In this document: one piece after another, positions 1 through 7,249 of the stretch
How positions within the stretch are numbered: the first letter of the stretch is position 1
Layout of the letters: every line of letters begins with the position of its first letter
NCBI RefSeq assembly: GCF_937919355.1
Contig: NZ_CALFSA010000063.1
Span: forward strand, 1-37,245
Source of the DNA: an uncultured Methanofollis sp.
GTDB lineage: Archaea; Halobacteriota; Methanomicrobia; Methanomicrobiales; Methanofollaceae
DNA length: 37,245 nt
Direction of reading: 5' to 3'
Notes under the pieces: model-generated
The model's input: only the letters and a program-made list of their open reading frames with translations
The model's database searches: none
What the model was told of the DNA's origin: nothing
Program-made: the position numbers and the translations under genes

Positions 1-2
1 GG

Positions 3-101
3 GCGCTATGGGCTATACCGCTCTACCTGATCCTCTGTGGAGAAAACGAGGTCGCACACCTGGAAGCCCTGTACCACGCGGTCAGGGAACCTGAAGGATA
101 G
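3..101 (+). CDS. C-terminal end of an unidentified gene cut by the window edge
   Basis: An open frame enters at the left edge and ends with TAG at 99-101. The 32 visible residues end in LEALYHAVREPEG and have normal codon use for this genome. The start and most of the protein lie outside the window, so no function can be given. It runs in the same direction as the HD-domain gene that starts about 100 bases later. It is too short to rule out a chance open frame. Confidence 0.4.
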   Translation, partial: ALWAIPLYLILCGENEVAHLEALYHAVREPEG

Positions 102-201
102 AAGGCCATCAAACTCATATCGAAGGATATATCCCCGCCTGTCCTCCACACATACACCGAGCAAAATACAGCACGCGATATAATAGGACAGGACGGGGAA
201 A

Positions 202-1500
202 ATGGTAAAGAAAAACAACCATGAGGTCAGGGATCCGATCTATGCGTTCGTACACATGGATTCTGATGAAAGACAGGTCCTGAACTCAGCACCAGTCCAG
301 CGTCTTCGTCATATCCACCAACTTGCACTGACCTATCTCGTCTATCCTGGCGCAACCCACAGACGATTTGAGCACTCCCTTGGGGTCATGGAACTGGCAA
401 CCCGGATCTATACGACCGTCATGGAGAACAGATGCACCGACACTCTAGACATCAATGGAGGGTATGACAGAAATTATTACCTCCGCGTCTTGAGAATGGC
501 CTCTCTTGTACACGACATCGGCCATGCACCCTTCTCCCATGCTTCAGAAGACCTCTTCCCCGCAGGCTGGGACCACGAGGTGATGACACTCAGCCTCATC
601 GAGAGCGAGGAGATGGAACGGCTCTGGAAGAGACTGAAGATACAGGCAGAGGATGTAGCAAAACTCGCACTCGGTCCAAAACACTACACAAAAGACATAT
701 TCACCACTACAGAAGCAATACTCTCAGAGATCATCACCGGAGACACTTTTGGCGCCGACCGGATGGACTACCTCCTCAGGGACTCACATCATACCGGCGT
801 TGCATATGGCAGGTTCGATCACTACCGCCTGATAGAAACCCTCCAGGTCCTTCCCAAAAGATATGAAGATGAGTCGATGGAACCTGCCCTCGGTGTGGAG
901 AGCGGGGGGATCCAATCGGCAGAGGCGCTCCTGCTGGCGCGATATTTTATGTTCAGCCAGTTATACTTTCACCCCATCCGGCGGATCTATGATATCCATC
1001 TGAAAGAATTTTTACAGGCATGGCTGGAAGGGGGGTATTTCCCGACCGACCTCGATGACCACCTCAGCCTCACCGACAATGAGGTGATGTCTGCCATAGG
1101 AAAGGCCAGCAGGGATCCAAGACTCCCTGGCCATGAAGCCGCGGAGAGGATCGTGAAGCGCAACCATTATCGGGTCCTGTATACCCGAAACCCCAATGAC
1201 GTGCTGAAAAACAGGGAGGCGGGACTGGCAATCTCTACGGCCGCATGCGCAGAGTTCGGCGAGGAGAATATACGCCATGACAGACCGAAGAAATCTGCCG
1301 GACGGGTGATGTTTCCTGTCCTTGAGCTGGACGGGAGGATCGTATCTTCCCTCTCCAGGTCAGATACCCTTCAGCACATACCTGAAGTGGCAGCGGACAC
1401 CGTTTATATCAACCCTGACCTCCTCGATGTCGGGAGAAAGTGGCTTGAGAAAAATCGCAAGAGGGTTATTGAATCTGCAGTGGAAGAGGAGAGTGAATGA
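202..1500 (+). CDS. HD-domain phosphohydrolase (YwfO/COG1078-like, SAMHD1-type fold)
   Basis: The 432-residue protein carries the metal-binding signature of the HD superfamily: FEHSLG with His58, LVHDIGHAPFSH with His104-Asp105, and a later DRMDYLLRDS segment supplying the final Asp. This arrangement is shared with bacterial YwfO/EF1143 proteins and SAMHD1-like dNTP triphosphohydrolases, so a nucleotide or nucleotide-phosphate hydrolase is likely; the substrate cannot be told from sequence. Length is normal for COG1078. There is no signal peptide or membrane segment, so it is cytosolic. The gene overlaps the next one by four bases (ATGA), showing an operon. A candidate AT-rich promoter lies around 160-185, but its spacing to ATG 202 is not ideal. 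Confidence 0.88.
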   Translation: MVKKNNHEVRDPIYAFVHMDSDERQVLNSAPVQRLRHIHQLALTYLVYPGATHRRFEHSLGVMELATRIYTTVMENRCTDTLDINGGYDRNYYLRVLRMASLVHDIGHAPFSHASEDLFPAGWDHEVMTLSLIESEEMERLWKRLKIQAEDVAKLALGPKHYTKDIFTTTEAILSEIITGDTFGADRMDYLLRDSHHTGVAYGRFDHYRLIETLQVLPKRYEDESMEPALGVESGGIQSAEALLLARYFMFSQLYFHPIRRIYDIHLKEFLQAWLEGGYFPTDLDDHLSLTDNEVMSAIGKASRDPRLPGHEAAERIVKRNHYRVLYTRNPNDVLKNREAGLAISTAACAEFGEENIRHDRPKKSAGRVMFPVLELDGRIVSSLSRSDTLQHIPEVAADTVYINPDLLDVGRKWLEKNRKRVIESAVEEESE

Positions 1501-2057
1501 TGAAACAGATACAGAGAGACGGCCTGCTCTTCGAACTCATCGATGAAATGAAAGAACAGGGGAGTTGGTGCGGCGAGACCCATATCCAGAAGGCTGCCTA
1601 TTTCCTTGAAGAGATGATGGGAGTGCCTCTGGACTTTCGCTATGTCCTGTACAAGCACGGGCCCTTCTCCTTTGATCTCTCCGACGAGCTGGCATCCATG
1701 CGGGCCGATGCCCTTCTCGCATGGGAGATCAAGCCAGAGCCCTATGGGGACGGCCTCAAAACAACAAAAGGGAGCACGCAGTTACAGACAAAGATCCCCA
1801 GGACGATGGCGAGATATCGCCCTGCAATCTCCTTTGTGGCACAGAAATTCGGGAAGCGAGGAGTGAAAGAACTCGAAAAGATCTCAACGGCCCTGTATGT
1901 GACAAAAGAGATGCCAGGACAGGACCTGACCGTCAGAGCAAGGCGGATCACCGAACTCAAACCCCACATCTCCTATGATGAGGCAGAAAAGGCAGTTCTC
2001 TTCGTCGACGAGATGATGGAAGATGCAAAGACGGTGATCGCAGGAGAGGTCGTCTGA
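1497..2057 (+). CDS. YwgA/Panacea-like conserved protein, partner of the HD hydrolase
   Basis: The 186-residue protein starts at an ATGATG that overlaps the stop of the HD gene. The segment IQKAAYFLEEMMGVPLDF followed by YKHGPFSFDLSDEL resembles the helical core of YwgA-like and Panacea (SocA-like) proteins, where the phrase KLxYF...YxHGPYS is characteristic. In Bacillus subtilis ywfO and ywgA are, as I recall, adjacent, so the pairing with an HD hydrolase appears conserved across domains. Some Panacea proteins act as antitoxins, so this may regulate or bind the HD enzyme; that is inference. No catalytic motif is visible. The strand is not followed by another gene for almost 400 bases. Confidence 0.6.
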   Translation: MMKQIQRDGLLFELIDEMKEQGSWCGETHIQKAAYFLEEMMGVPLDFRYVLYKHGPFSFDLSDELASMRADALLAWEIKPEPYGDGLKTTKGSTQLQTKIPRTMARYRPAISFVAQKFGKRGVKELEKISTALYVTKEMPGQDLTVRARRITELKPHISYDEAEKAVLFVDEMMEDAKTVIAGEVV

Positions 2058-2236
2058 GACAGGGGCCGGGAAAAGCCTCCCGAATGTGCGCAGAAGATAT
2101 CACACACCATTTGCAGGCTGCAGGAACGGTCGCACCGCAAAACTCTCCCTGGTTTTCGGGCCAGCATAGTGGGTTCTCCTGCACCAGAAAAAAGAAAGCG
2201 GGGCTCATATTTTCGTCGGATTATTTCTCCGACAGT

Positions 2237-2329
2237 TCAGATGCTTACCACTTCGTCACGGTGTATCGCATCGGCAAAATAAGGGCTGACCGCGTTCTCC
2301 ATGAGGGCCACTCCCTCTCCTCCGTCCAT
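2237..2329 (-). pseudogene. Short protein-like frame, possible remnant of a lost gene
   Basis: On the minus strand, ATG at 2329 opens a 30-residue frame ending in HRDEVVSI and TGA at 2237-2239. The frame stays open upstream to 2356 with a sensible composition (LKKYRGYMDGGEG) before a TGA. This looks like the C-terminal end of a protein whose 5' part has been lost, or a very small gene. I do not recognise the family. Nothing else supports expression. Confidence 0.25.
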
Positions 2330-2406
2330 GTATCCTCTGTATTTTTTCAGGTCTCCTCAAGATACCCATTATGCCACATTTACACATTCTGGCATATGTG
2401 CACATC

Positions 2407-2414
2407 TTTAAATG
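2407..2414 (+). promoter_or_regulatory. TATA box for the toxin-antitoxin pair
   Basis: TTTAAATG is centred about 26 bases before ATG 2437, the expected spacing between an archaeal TATA box and the transcription start. Transcripts would begin at or next to the ATG, that is, leaderless. This supports 2437 over the in-frame ATG at 2371. Confidence 0.45.
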
Positions 2415-2436
2415 CTCGTATGGTCAATGGACATGC

Positions 2437-2670
2437 ATGCCCTCCAGCACGAATGCAAGCGGTGGCAATCAGATCAAGCGTATTCCCGTGAAAGAGCTCA
2501 CATGGAGGCGACTGCACGACCTGAAAGAAGCCGGACAGAGTTATGACGACCTGCTTGCCAGGATGATCCAGCGCGAGCGTGATTACCGCGACTGGAAGAT
2601 AATCGCCGAGATCGACAAAACTGGTGAATTTGTCGCCTTCGACCCGGACGAGATCATGAAGGACGAGTGA
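2437..2670 (+). CDS. Small antitoxin-like protein (RelB-type partner)
   Basis: The 77-residue product has an N-terminal strand-helix region (IKRIPVKELTWRRLHDLKEAG) and an acidic C-terminus ending FDPDEIMKDE. Short proteins with this layout, often beginning with a ribbon-helix-helix-like segment, precede RelE toxins in many archaea. The in-frame ATG at 2371 would add 22 Cys/His-rich residues that do not look like the family; ATG 2437 fits the TATA spacing. The stop is 13 bases before the GTG start of the RelE-like gene. The expected role is to bind and neutralise that toxin and to repress the operon; this is inferred from position and shape. Confidence 0.65.
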   Translation: MPSSTNASGGNQIKRIPVKELTWRRLHDLKEAGQSYDDLLARMIQRERDYRDWKIIAEIDKTGEFVAFDPDEIMKDE

Positions 2671-2683
2671 GGCGCGGGAGAGC

Positions 2684-2965
2684 GTGTTCACCATCGTCAT
2701 CGAGAGGAAGGCAGAAGAATTCCTCAAAAAATTGCCCCAGAAAACCCGGCGCATTGCTGTTGAAAAAATTCTCGAACTCCAGGAAGATCCTTTCCCGGGC
2801 GGGAACAAAGAAAAACTCGAATGTCCGCATCCCCCTGCCGTGTACCGCCTCCATATCAGCAGGTCATTTACAGTCTTTTATCTCATCGAAAATGATGAAC
2901 AGGTCGTAAAAATCGAGAAGATCATGACAATCGAGAGGGCCCATAAAGAGTATTCCCGCACGTAA
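2684..2965 (+). CDS. RelE/ParE-family toxin
   Basis: The 93-residue protein starts at GTG 2684 and shows the RelE pattern: FTIVIERKAEEFLKKLPQK at the N-terminus, an ECPHPPAVYRLHISRSFTVFYLI core with the basic Arg residues of the beta-sheet, and an IEKIMTIERAHKEYSR end. Members cleave mRNA at the ribosome (RelE) or, less often, poison gyrase (ParE); the YRLHISRSFTVFY segment is more RelE-like. Length is normal. It is translated from the same message as the small acidic protein before it, as expected for a toxin-antitoxin operon. The Ala-rich or catalytic Tyr/His of the C-terminus cannot be assigned with certainty by eye. Confidence 0.82.
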   Translation: MFTIVIERKAEEFLKKLPQKTRRIAVEKILELQEDPFPGGNKEKLECPHPPAVYRLHISRSFTVFYLIENDEQVVKIEKIMTIERAHKEYSRT

Positions 2966-3219
2966 TCCAGGAGATGGGCCCGTATATTTTGACCGACAGT
3001 TAAGGCCCTCCTTCCTCCCTCCAGGTGTTATCATGAAAACCACAGAGGTGGTTTTCAAAGAACGGCGTGAAACTTCGTATCATGGGCGATTCCCCCGATA
3101 ATTCCGCAGTGCGGAGCCATCACTGCAGGACGAGGTGCCGAAAAGATCTGTCCTCCAGAGTATCGAGGTGACCGGTGAGGCGGCGAAGAAACCCCTTTAT
3201 CAGGTCTATTTTCGTGACG
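2966..3219. other. Intergenic region between convergent genes
   Basis: About 250 bases between the RelE-like gene and the end of the minus-strand SLATT gene. It holds the hairpin repeat at 3032-3092 and, at its right border, a 12-base palindrome CGTGACGTCACG (3213-3224) that overlaps the SLATT stop codon. No credible gene was seen. Confidence 0.5.
3032..3092 (+). repeat. Hairpin repeat copy 1 (matches 37057-37117)
   Basis: The 61-base unit starts catGAAAACC and contains a perfect 9-base stem (3035-3043 with 3048-3056) around an AGAG loop, then a conserved tail ending gcgattc. It aligns without gaps to 37057-37117 with 7 differences (about 89% identity). It lies between the toxin gene and the convergent SLATT gene. 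A related but shorter hairpin occurs at 22327-22351. Confidence 0.75.
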
Positions 3220-4539
3220 TCACGGCGTTTCCAACTCCCTGAACCTGAAGGCGACCCGCCACTCCTGCTGCTCCCGCAACATCACCTCGTTCGCCTCGGC
3301 GAGGAGAGCGCAGAGGGTCGGCATGTCCTCCGCCCGCCTGATCCGCAGGGAGAGGGCAGAGAGGTGGCGGAGCATGCGGGAAGCCCTCTCTGCCGTCGGG
3401 CGGTATTCCTGCTGGGTCCTGATCGCCGCAAGCCCGGCCGCCACCGCGGGGAGGACGATGGTCAGGGCGGTGGTGAAGGGGTGGCCGACGCCCGAGGCAT
3501 GGGCTGCAGCGGCGATCAGGGTGGCGATGAAGAAGATCTCGCCTGCATAGAGGAGGTCCTCGTGAAGCCTGCGGTTTTTCCGCGCCGTCTCCACGTACCA
3601 ATCGATCTGCCGGGCGAGCCAGGCCTCCAGCAAAAATGTCTTCAGGGGCTCGAAAGGCAGTGCAAGGGTACAATAATCGAGAGGCCTCGTCTCGATCAGA
3701 CCCTCGAAGGCCCGGGAGAGCCAGTCGTCCGCATGGGGGGAGAGCGTGAGAGGCGGGCGGCCGGGGAGGTCGCAGCGGATGCAGACAAAGCAGAGGAAGA
3801 TCGCAGACCTGATCCTCTCGGCAAGGAAGCGGTAGTCGAGCCACTTGCGGTGCCAGTCCAGTGTCCGCGCCGCAATGAGAAGAAGGAGGACGCAGGCGAT
3901 CGCCGCCACCTCCAGCCAGACCAGGGCTGGCAACGCCGGGAGGAGAAGGGCCTGAACCGCCACGATGGTGATCGCAGCCGAGGAAAGGGCGTAGACCGCA
4001 CTGCCGGCCACGCGGTGGCGGCGGCCATAACAGTCGGCAAGGAAACGGGTGCGGGCATAGTAAGGGAGGAGGGAGACTGCCACCGGGTCAAGGAGGGACG
4101 GGTCCAGACCAGCACCGATGAGGGCTGCATGGTAGGCCTCTTCCCTGCGGGCGACTTCAGCCTCCACCCGTGCAGGGTCTACCTTCTCGCCATTGTAGGT
4201 GTCGAAGAAGCGGAGGGTCTCGATGATCCGGTCGGCATGGTGCTCCGCGGCGACCGTACCTGAAGGGGAAACAAAAAAGAAGGTCCTGCCCGCGGTGCGG
4301 GCCGTCGCAACAGCGTCATCGGTGAAGGTGACAAGGAAGTCGCAGGCCTCGACCACCTCGGCGACCGACGGGACGGTGCGGACGTCGGCGATGCCGGGTA
4401 CGGTCGCAGAGGTGGTCACGGCCAGATAGATATGCGGGGTATGGACAAGGATGCGGTCCAGGTACACGAGCACTGGCACAGGGTCCCCCTCCCCTGCCAC
4501 GCCGACGCGGACTACGAGAGGGAGGGGAGGGGCGTCCAT
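3220..4539 (-). CDS. SLATT-type membrane protein with N-terminal SLOG-like domain
   Basis: The 439-residue protein begins with a Rossmann-like segment (LVVRVGVAGEG near residue 8, then EACDFLVTFTDD near 64) that resembles a shortened SLOG/nucleotide-sensing domain. Two membrane helices follow at about 178-200 and 204-224, then WHRKWLDYRFLAERIR at 229-244, the signature that follows the 2TM unit of SLATT/DUF4231 proteins. A second pair of hydrophobic helices lies near 345-385. SLATT proteins have been proposed as pore-forming effectors in nucleotide-triggered defence; that role here is inference. ATG 4539 was chosen because it lies one base after the stop of the HEAT gene; a longer frame to 4629 would overlap that gene by 89 bases with an unlikely Arg/Pro/Ser-rich leader. 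Confidence 0.7.
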   Translation of the reverse strand: MDAPPLPLVVRVGVAGEGDPVPVLVYLDRILVHTPHIYLAVTTSATVPGIADVRTVPSVAEVVEACDFLVTFTDDAVATARTAGRTFFFVSPSGTVAAEHHADRIIETLRFFDTYNGEKVDPARVEAEVARREEAYHAALIGAGLDPSLLDPVAVSLLPYYARTRFLADCYGRRHRVAGSAVYALSSAAITIVAVQALLLPALPALVWLEVAAIACVLLLLIAARTLDWHRKWLDYRFLAERIRSAIFLCFVCIRCDLPGRPPLTLSPHADDWLSRAFEGLIETRPLDYCTLALPFEPLKTFLLEAWLARQIDWYVETARKNRRLHEDLLYAGEIFFIATLIAAAAHASGVGHPFTTALTIVLPAVAAGLAAIRTQQEYRPTAERASRMLRHLSALSLRIRRAEDMPTLCALLAEANEVMLREQQEWRVAFRFRELETP

Positions 4540-4540
4540 A

Positions 4541-5101
4541 TCACGGCCGCCCGAGGGCGTCCCTGATCGCCCGGCGCACCGCACCCGAGGGCTCGGTGAG
4601 GAGGGCCGCTTCCAGGGCCTCGTCCGCACCCCCTATCCTGCCGAGGGCGAAAGCCACCGCCTTCCGGGTCGGGGGGTTTACGTCGGAGAGGAGGGAGAGG
4701 AGGGCATCACGCCCTGCCGGGTCGGCGATCTGGCCGAGGGCCTTTGCCGCCATGTAGCGCACGTGGTCCTTCCCATCGTCGAGGGCCCGGGCCAGAGGCC
4801 CGACCGCCCGGCGGTCGCCGATCTGGCCAAGGGCCTCAGCAGCGCGGTACCTGACCCGCCACTCCGGGTCCAGGAGAGCGCCGACAAGGGAGATGACTGC
4901 CTGCCGGGCCACAAGTCCCTCCATCGCCCGCGCCCGCACCCCCTTGTCAGGGTCGTGCAGGGCTGCGACGAGCGCGGAGACATCGTCCCCGCTCTTCCCG
5001 ATCAGGATCGCCGCCATGCTCCTGATACGGGCCTCGTCTGCCCCGGAAAGGGCGAGGTTGAGCCCTTCCTGTGCACGGTCGAGAGTATACTCATGCTCCA
5101 T
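4541..5101 (-). CDS. HEAT-repeat (PBS-lyase-type) scaffold protein
   Basis: The 186-residue protein is made of about five helical repeats of roughly 31 residues with the phrase VRYRAAEALGQIGD / VRYMAAKALGQIAD, typical of short archaeal HEAT or PBS-lyase-like repeats. These proteins are binding scaffolds with no enzymatic residues. ATG 5101 (MEHEYTLDRAQEG) starts just before the first repeat; an upstream in-frame ATG at 5158 would add a Cys-rich leader without family resemblance. The stop TGA is followed after one base by the ATG of the SLATT gene, so both are translated from one message and probably interact. Function beyond that is unknown. Confidence 0.8.
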   Translation of the reverse strand: MEHEYTLDRAQEGLNLALSGADEARIRSMAAILIGKSGDDVSALVAALHDPDKGVRARAMEGLVARQAVISLVGALLDPEWRVRYRAAEALGQIGDRRAVGPLARALDDGKDHVRYMAAKALGQIADPAGRDALLSLLSDVNPPTRKAVAFALGRIGGADEALEAALLTEPSGAVRRAIRDALGRP

Positions 5102-5173
5102 GGCACACCATTTCGTCCCTGAAAATAAAAAACACACCGCGGAGTAAGGGAGTGACAACGCAAAAAGGGAATA

Positions 5174-5246
5174 CGCCCAGGACGGAATTCGAATCCGTGT
5201 CGATGCCGTGACAGGGCATCATGATAGGCCTCTACACTACCTGGGC
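5174..5246 (-). tRNA. tRNA-Asp (GTC)
   Basis: The complement folds as a complete cloverleaf: acceptor GCCCAGG paired with CCTGGGC, discriminator G, anticodon stem ATGCC/GGCAT around loop CTGTCAC with anticodon GTC, and T arm CGGATTCGAATTCCG. No CCA is encoded. It lies eight bases downstream of tRNA-Tyr and is probably cotranscribed with it. Confidence 0.95.
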
Positions 5247-5254
5247 ATACAACA

Positions 5255-5361
5255 TCCCGCCTCCCGGATTCGAACCGGGGACATCGCGGTAGCCGCGCGG
5301 TTACCGAACGACGGTAAACCTAACTACAGCCGCGCACTCTACCAGTCTGAGTTAAGGCGGG
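5255..5361 (-). tRNA. tRNA-Tyr (GTA) with a 33-base intron
   Basis: The complement has acceptor CCCGCCT/AGGCGGG with discriminator A, T arm CCCGG-TTCGAAT-CCGGG, and an anticodon stem CGCGG/CCGCG around CTGTAG...A. The anticodon is GTA. The loop is interrupted after position 37 by 33 extra bases at 5291-5323, the canonical archaeal intron site. Removing them leaves a 74-base tRNA. The intron contains its own short stem (TTACCG with CGGTAA). No CCA is encoded. Confidence 0.93.
5291..5323 (-). other. Intron of tRNA-Tyr
   Basis: Thirty-three bases inserted between tRNA positions 37 and 38. The site and the ability of flanking bases to pair across the junction fit a bulge-helix-bulge substrate of the archaeal splicing endonuclease. 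Boundaries were set by restoring a seven-base anticodon loop, so a shift of one or two bases is possible. Confidence 0.8.
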
Positions 5362-5390
5362 TATTGCGCTACATACGTGGGTTTGGCGAG

Positions 5391-5398
5391 TTATTAAA
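5391..5398 (-). promoter_or_regulatory. TATA box for the tRNA-Tyr/tRNA-Asp unit
   Basis: On the minus strand TTTAATAA is centred near 5394, so transcription should start near 5368, about seven bases before the mature tRNA-Tyr. It is back to back with the promoter of the leuA-like gene. Confidence 0.5.
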
Positions 5399-5430
5399 GG
5401 TATCGGTGCCCCCTGACACCCGGGAGACAC

Positions 5431-5438
5431 CTATATAT
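5431..5438 (+). promoter_or_regulatory. TATA box of the leuA-like gene
   Basis: CTATATAT at 5431-5438 is centred 26 bases before ATG 5461, which predicts a leaderless message starting at that ATG. That ATG is not in the frame of the leuA coding region, which is the basis of the frameshift call. Confidence 0.5.
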
Positions 5439-5460
5439 ACCACGGCACCCTTTTCTGTGT

Positions 5461-7027
5461 ATGTCTCGCACCAACGCAGACACACAGATGACAAGGGGGT
5501 ATCGTTTTCTTTACCCCAGGGAACGCACGTAAGAATATCACTCTTTTCGACACCACGCTGAGGGACGGCGAACAGACGCCGGGCGTGTCCTTTACCGTTG
5601 ACCAGAAGGTCGAGATTGCACGCCAGCTCGCCGCAACAGGCATCGGCACCATCGAGGCCGGGTTCCCTGCCTCCTCCCCGGAGGAGAGAGAGGCAGTGCA
5701 GGCAGTCGCCGCTGCTGTCGGTGACGCCCGGATCTGCGGCCTTGCACGGATGCGGAAGGACGATGTCGACACCTGCACCACCTGCAACGTCGGCATGGTC
5801 CACCTCTTTGTCCCGACCTCCGACATCCAGCGGGAGTACACGATCAAAAAGAGTCGGCAGGAGGTGCTCGAAGCCACCGCAGAGGTCGTCGCCTATGCCC
5901 GCGAAAAGGTGCCGCACGTCCTCTTCTCCGCGATGGACGCCACAAGGACAGACCGTGACTACCTGGTCGAGGTCTGCCAGGCGGCCGTGGACGCCGGGGC
6001 GACGGCCGTGAACATCCCTGACACCGTTGGCGTCATGACCCCGACCGCGATGAAGGAACTGATCGGTTGCATCGTGAAGGAGGTGAGGGTGCCGATCGAC
6101 GTCCACTGCCACAACGACTTCGGCCTCGCGGTCGCAAACACTCTGGCCGCAGTCGAGGCCGGGGCCGCACAGGTCCAGGTCACCGTCAACGGCATGGGTG
6201 AGCGGGCCGGCAATGCCGATCTTGCCCAGACCGCGATGGCCCTGGAAGCGATCTACGGCATCGAAACAGGCATAGTCTCCAACCGCCTCCTGGAGACCTC
6301 GCGCCTTGTATCCCGCTACGCCGGGGTCAGCATCCCGCCCGGCCAGCCCGTCGTCGGCGACAATGCCTTCGCCCACGAGAGCGGCATCCACGCTCACGGT
6401 GTCATCGAACGCCCCGACACCTTCGAGCCCGGTATCATGACCCCGGAGATGGTCGGTCACCGGCGCCGCCTGAAACTCGGCAAGCACGCGGGCAGGCATG
6501 CCGTCCGCCAGATACTCGCCGACGTCCACCTGGAGCCTGACGACGCCGGCCTCGACGAGGTCATGACGAAGATGAAGGCGATTGCAGGGCGGGGCCGCCG
6601 GGTCACAGACGCAGACCTGTACGCCATCGCCGAGGAGGTGATGGGCATGGCAGGTGTCACGCCAGCCGTCGAACTGCGGAACATCTCTGTCTTCACCGGT
6701 ACCCAGGCGATGCCGACCGCCTCGGTCAGCCTTGTCGTCGACGGAACCGAGAGGGTCGGGTGCAGCACCGGCAACGGCCCCGTGGACGCCGCTATGAAGG
6801 CGATCCTCCGCTGCCTGGACGAACCTGTTCACCTGAAGGAGTTTGCGGTCGAGTCGATCAGCGGCGGCACAGACGCCATCGGCCATGTCACGATCACCGT
6901 CGAGGATCGGGCAGGTCACATCTTCGATGCCTCCGCCTCCTCAGACGACATCGTCATCGCCTCTGTCGACGCCATGATCAACGCGATCAACCTGCTGCAG
7001 AGGGTGCAGGGCGGACAGAAATCCTGA
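5461..7027 (+). CDS. leuA: 2-isopropylmalate synthase-like enzyme (LeuA/CimA family) with apparent N-terminal frameshift
   Basis: The protein is a DRE-TIM-type acyl-CoA condensing enzyme: LFDTTLRDGEQTPG (substrate and metal site), AMDATRTDRDYL, IPDTVGVMTP, VDVHCHNDFGLA-like HCHNDFG, NGMGERAGNADL, and a C-terminal LeuA allosteric domain after about residue 390 containing ISGGTDAIGHV. This makes leucine-pathway 2-isopropylmalate synthase most likely; (R)-citramalate synthase is the alternative, and the regulatory domain argues against AksA. The frame holding the DTTLRDGEQ motif is open only from 5492 and has no ATG, GTG or TTG before GTG 5585, which is too late because it would delete the active-site motif. 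ATG 5461 is in another frame and reads to TAA at 5530; dropping one base near 5521-5530 would join the two. A sequencing error, a real mutation or a +1 shift are all possible. Confidence 0.85.
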
Positions 7028-7064
7028 AAAAAGTAATGAGGAGTGAGCACTCCACCACCTCCAC

Positions 7065-7092
7065 GGTTCCGGGCTTTTCAGGCTCCGGAACC
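7065..7092. terminator. Hairpin between convergent leuA and pilin operon
   Basis: GGTTCCGG (7065-7072) pairs perfectly with CCGGAACC (7085-7092) around a 12-base loop. It lies 38 bases after the leuA stop and about 160 bases from the end of the last pilin gene. No long T run follows, so a role in ending or protecting either message is plausible but not proven. Confidence 0.45.
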
Positions 7093-7249
7093 ACCCATCT
7101 TTACAATTTAGCCGGGGGGTGATCTCCGGCCGTGCGCTGGAGATGCGCCTGTGCTCTCGACTCGCTGGCACCAGCCCCGGGGTCTGGAGAGGACCGACCG
7201 GACGATACCCTCCAGGAAGTGCCAGATTTTCGACCAGTATACCGGACGA

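Larger units (their letters stand above)
2058..2436. other. Intergenic stretch with a possible gene remnant and a promoter
   Basis: About 380 bases lie between the YwgA-like gene and the RelB-like antitoxin. The forward open frame at 2084-2491 reads as a low-complexity, unlikely protein and was not accepted. A short minus-strand frame at 2237-2356 looks more protein-like and is listed separately. A TATA-like box at 2407-2414 serves the next gene. Confidence 0.5.

Noticed and set aside
179..185. TATAATA as promoter of the HD gene
   Set aside because: Expected start would fall a few bases inside the coding region from ATG 202, so the assignment is not safe; an alternative box further upstream is equally weak.
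2084..2491. 135-residue forward frame before the antitoxin
   Set aside because: No recognisable motif, covers the promoter of the antitoxin gene, and overlaps it in another frame.
3175..4263. 362-residue forward frame opposite the SLATT gene
   Set aside because: Arg/Gly/Glu-rich shadow of a GC-rich gene on the other strand; the minus-strand frame has clear membrane helices and a family signature.
5369..6919. 516-residue minus-strand frame opposite the leuA-like gene
   Set aside because: Shadow frame; the plus strand encodes a complete condensing enzyme.
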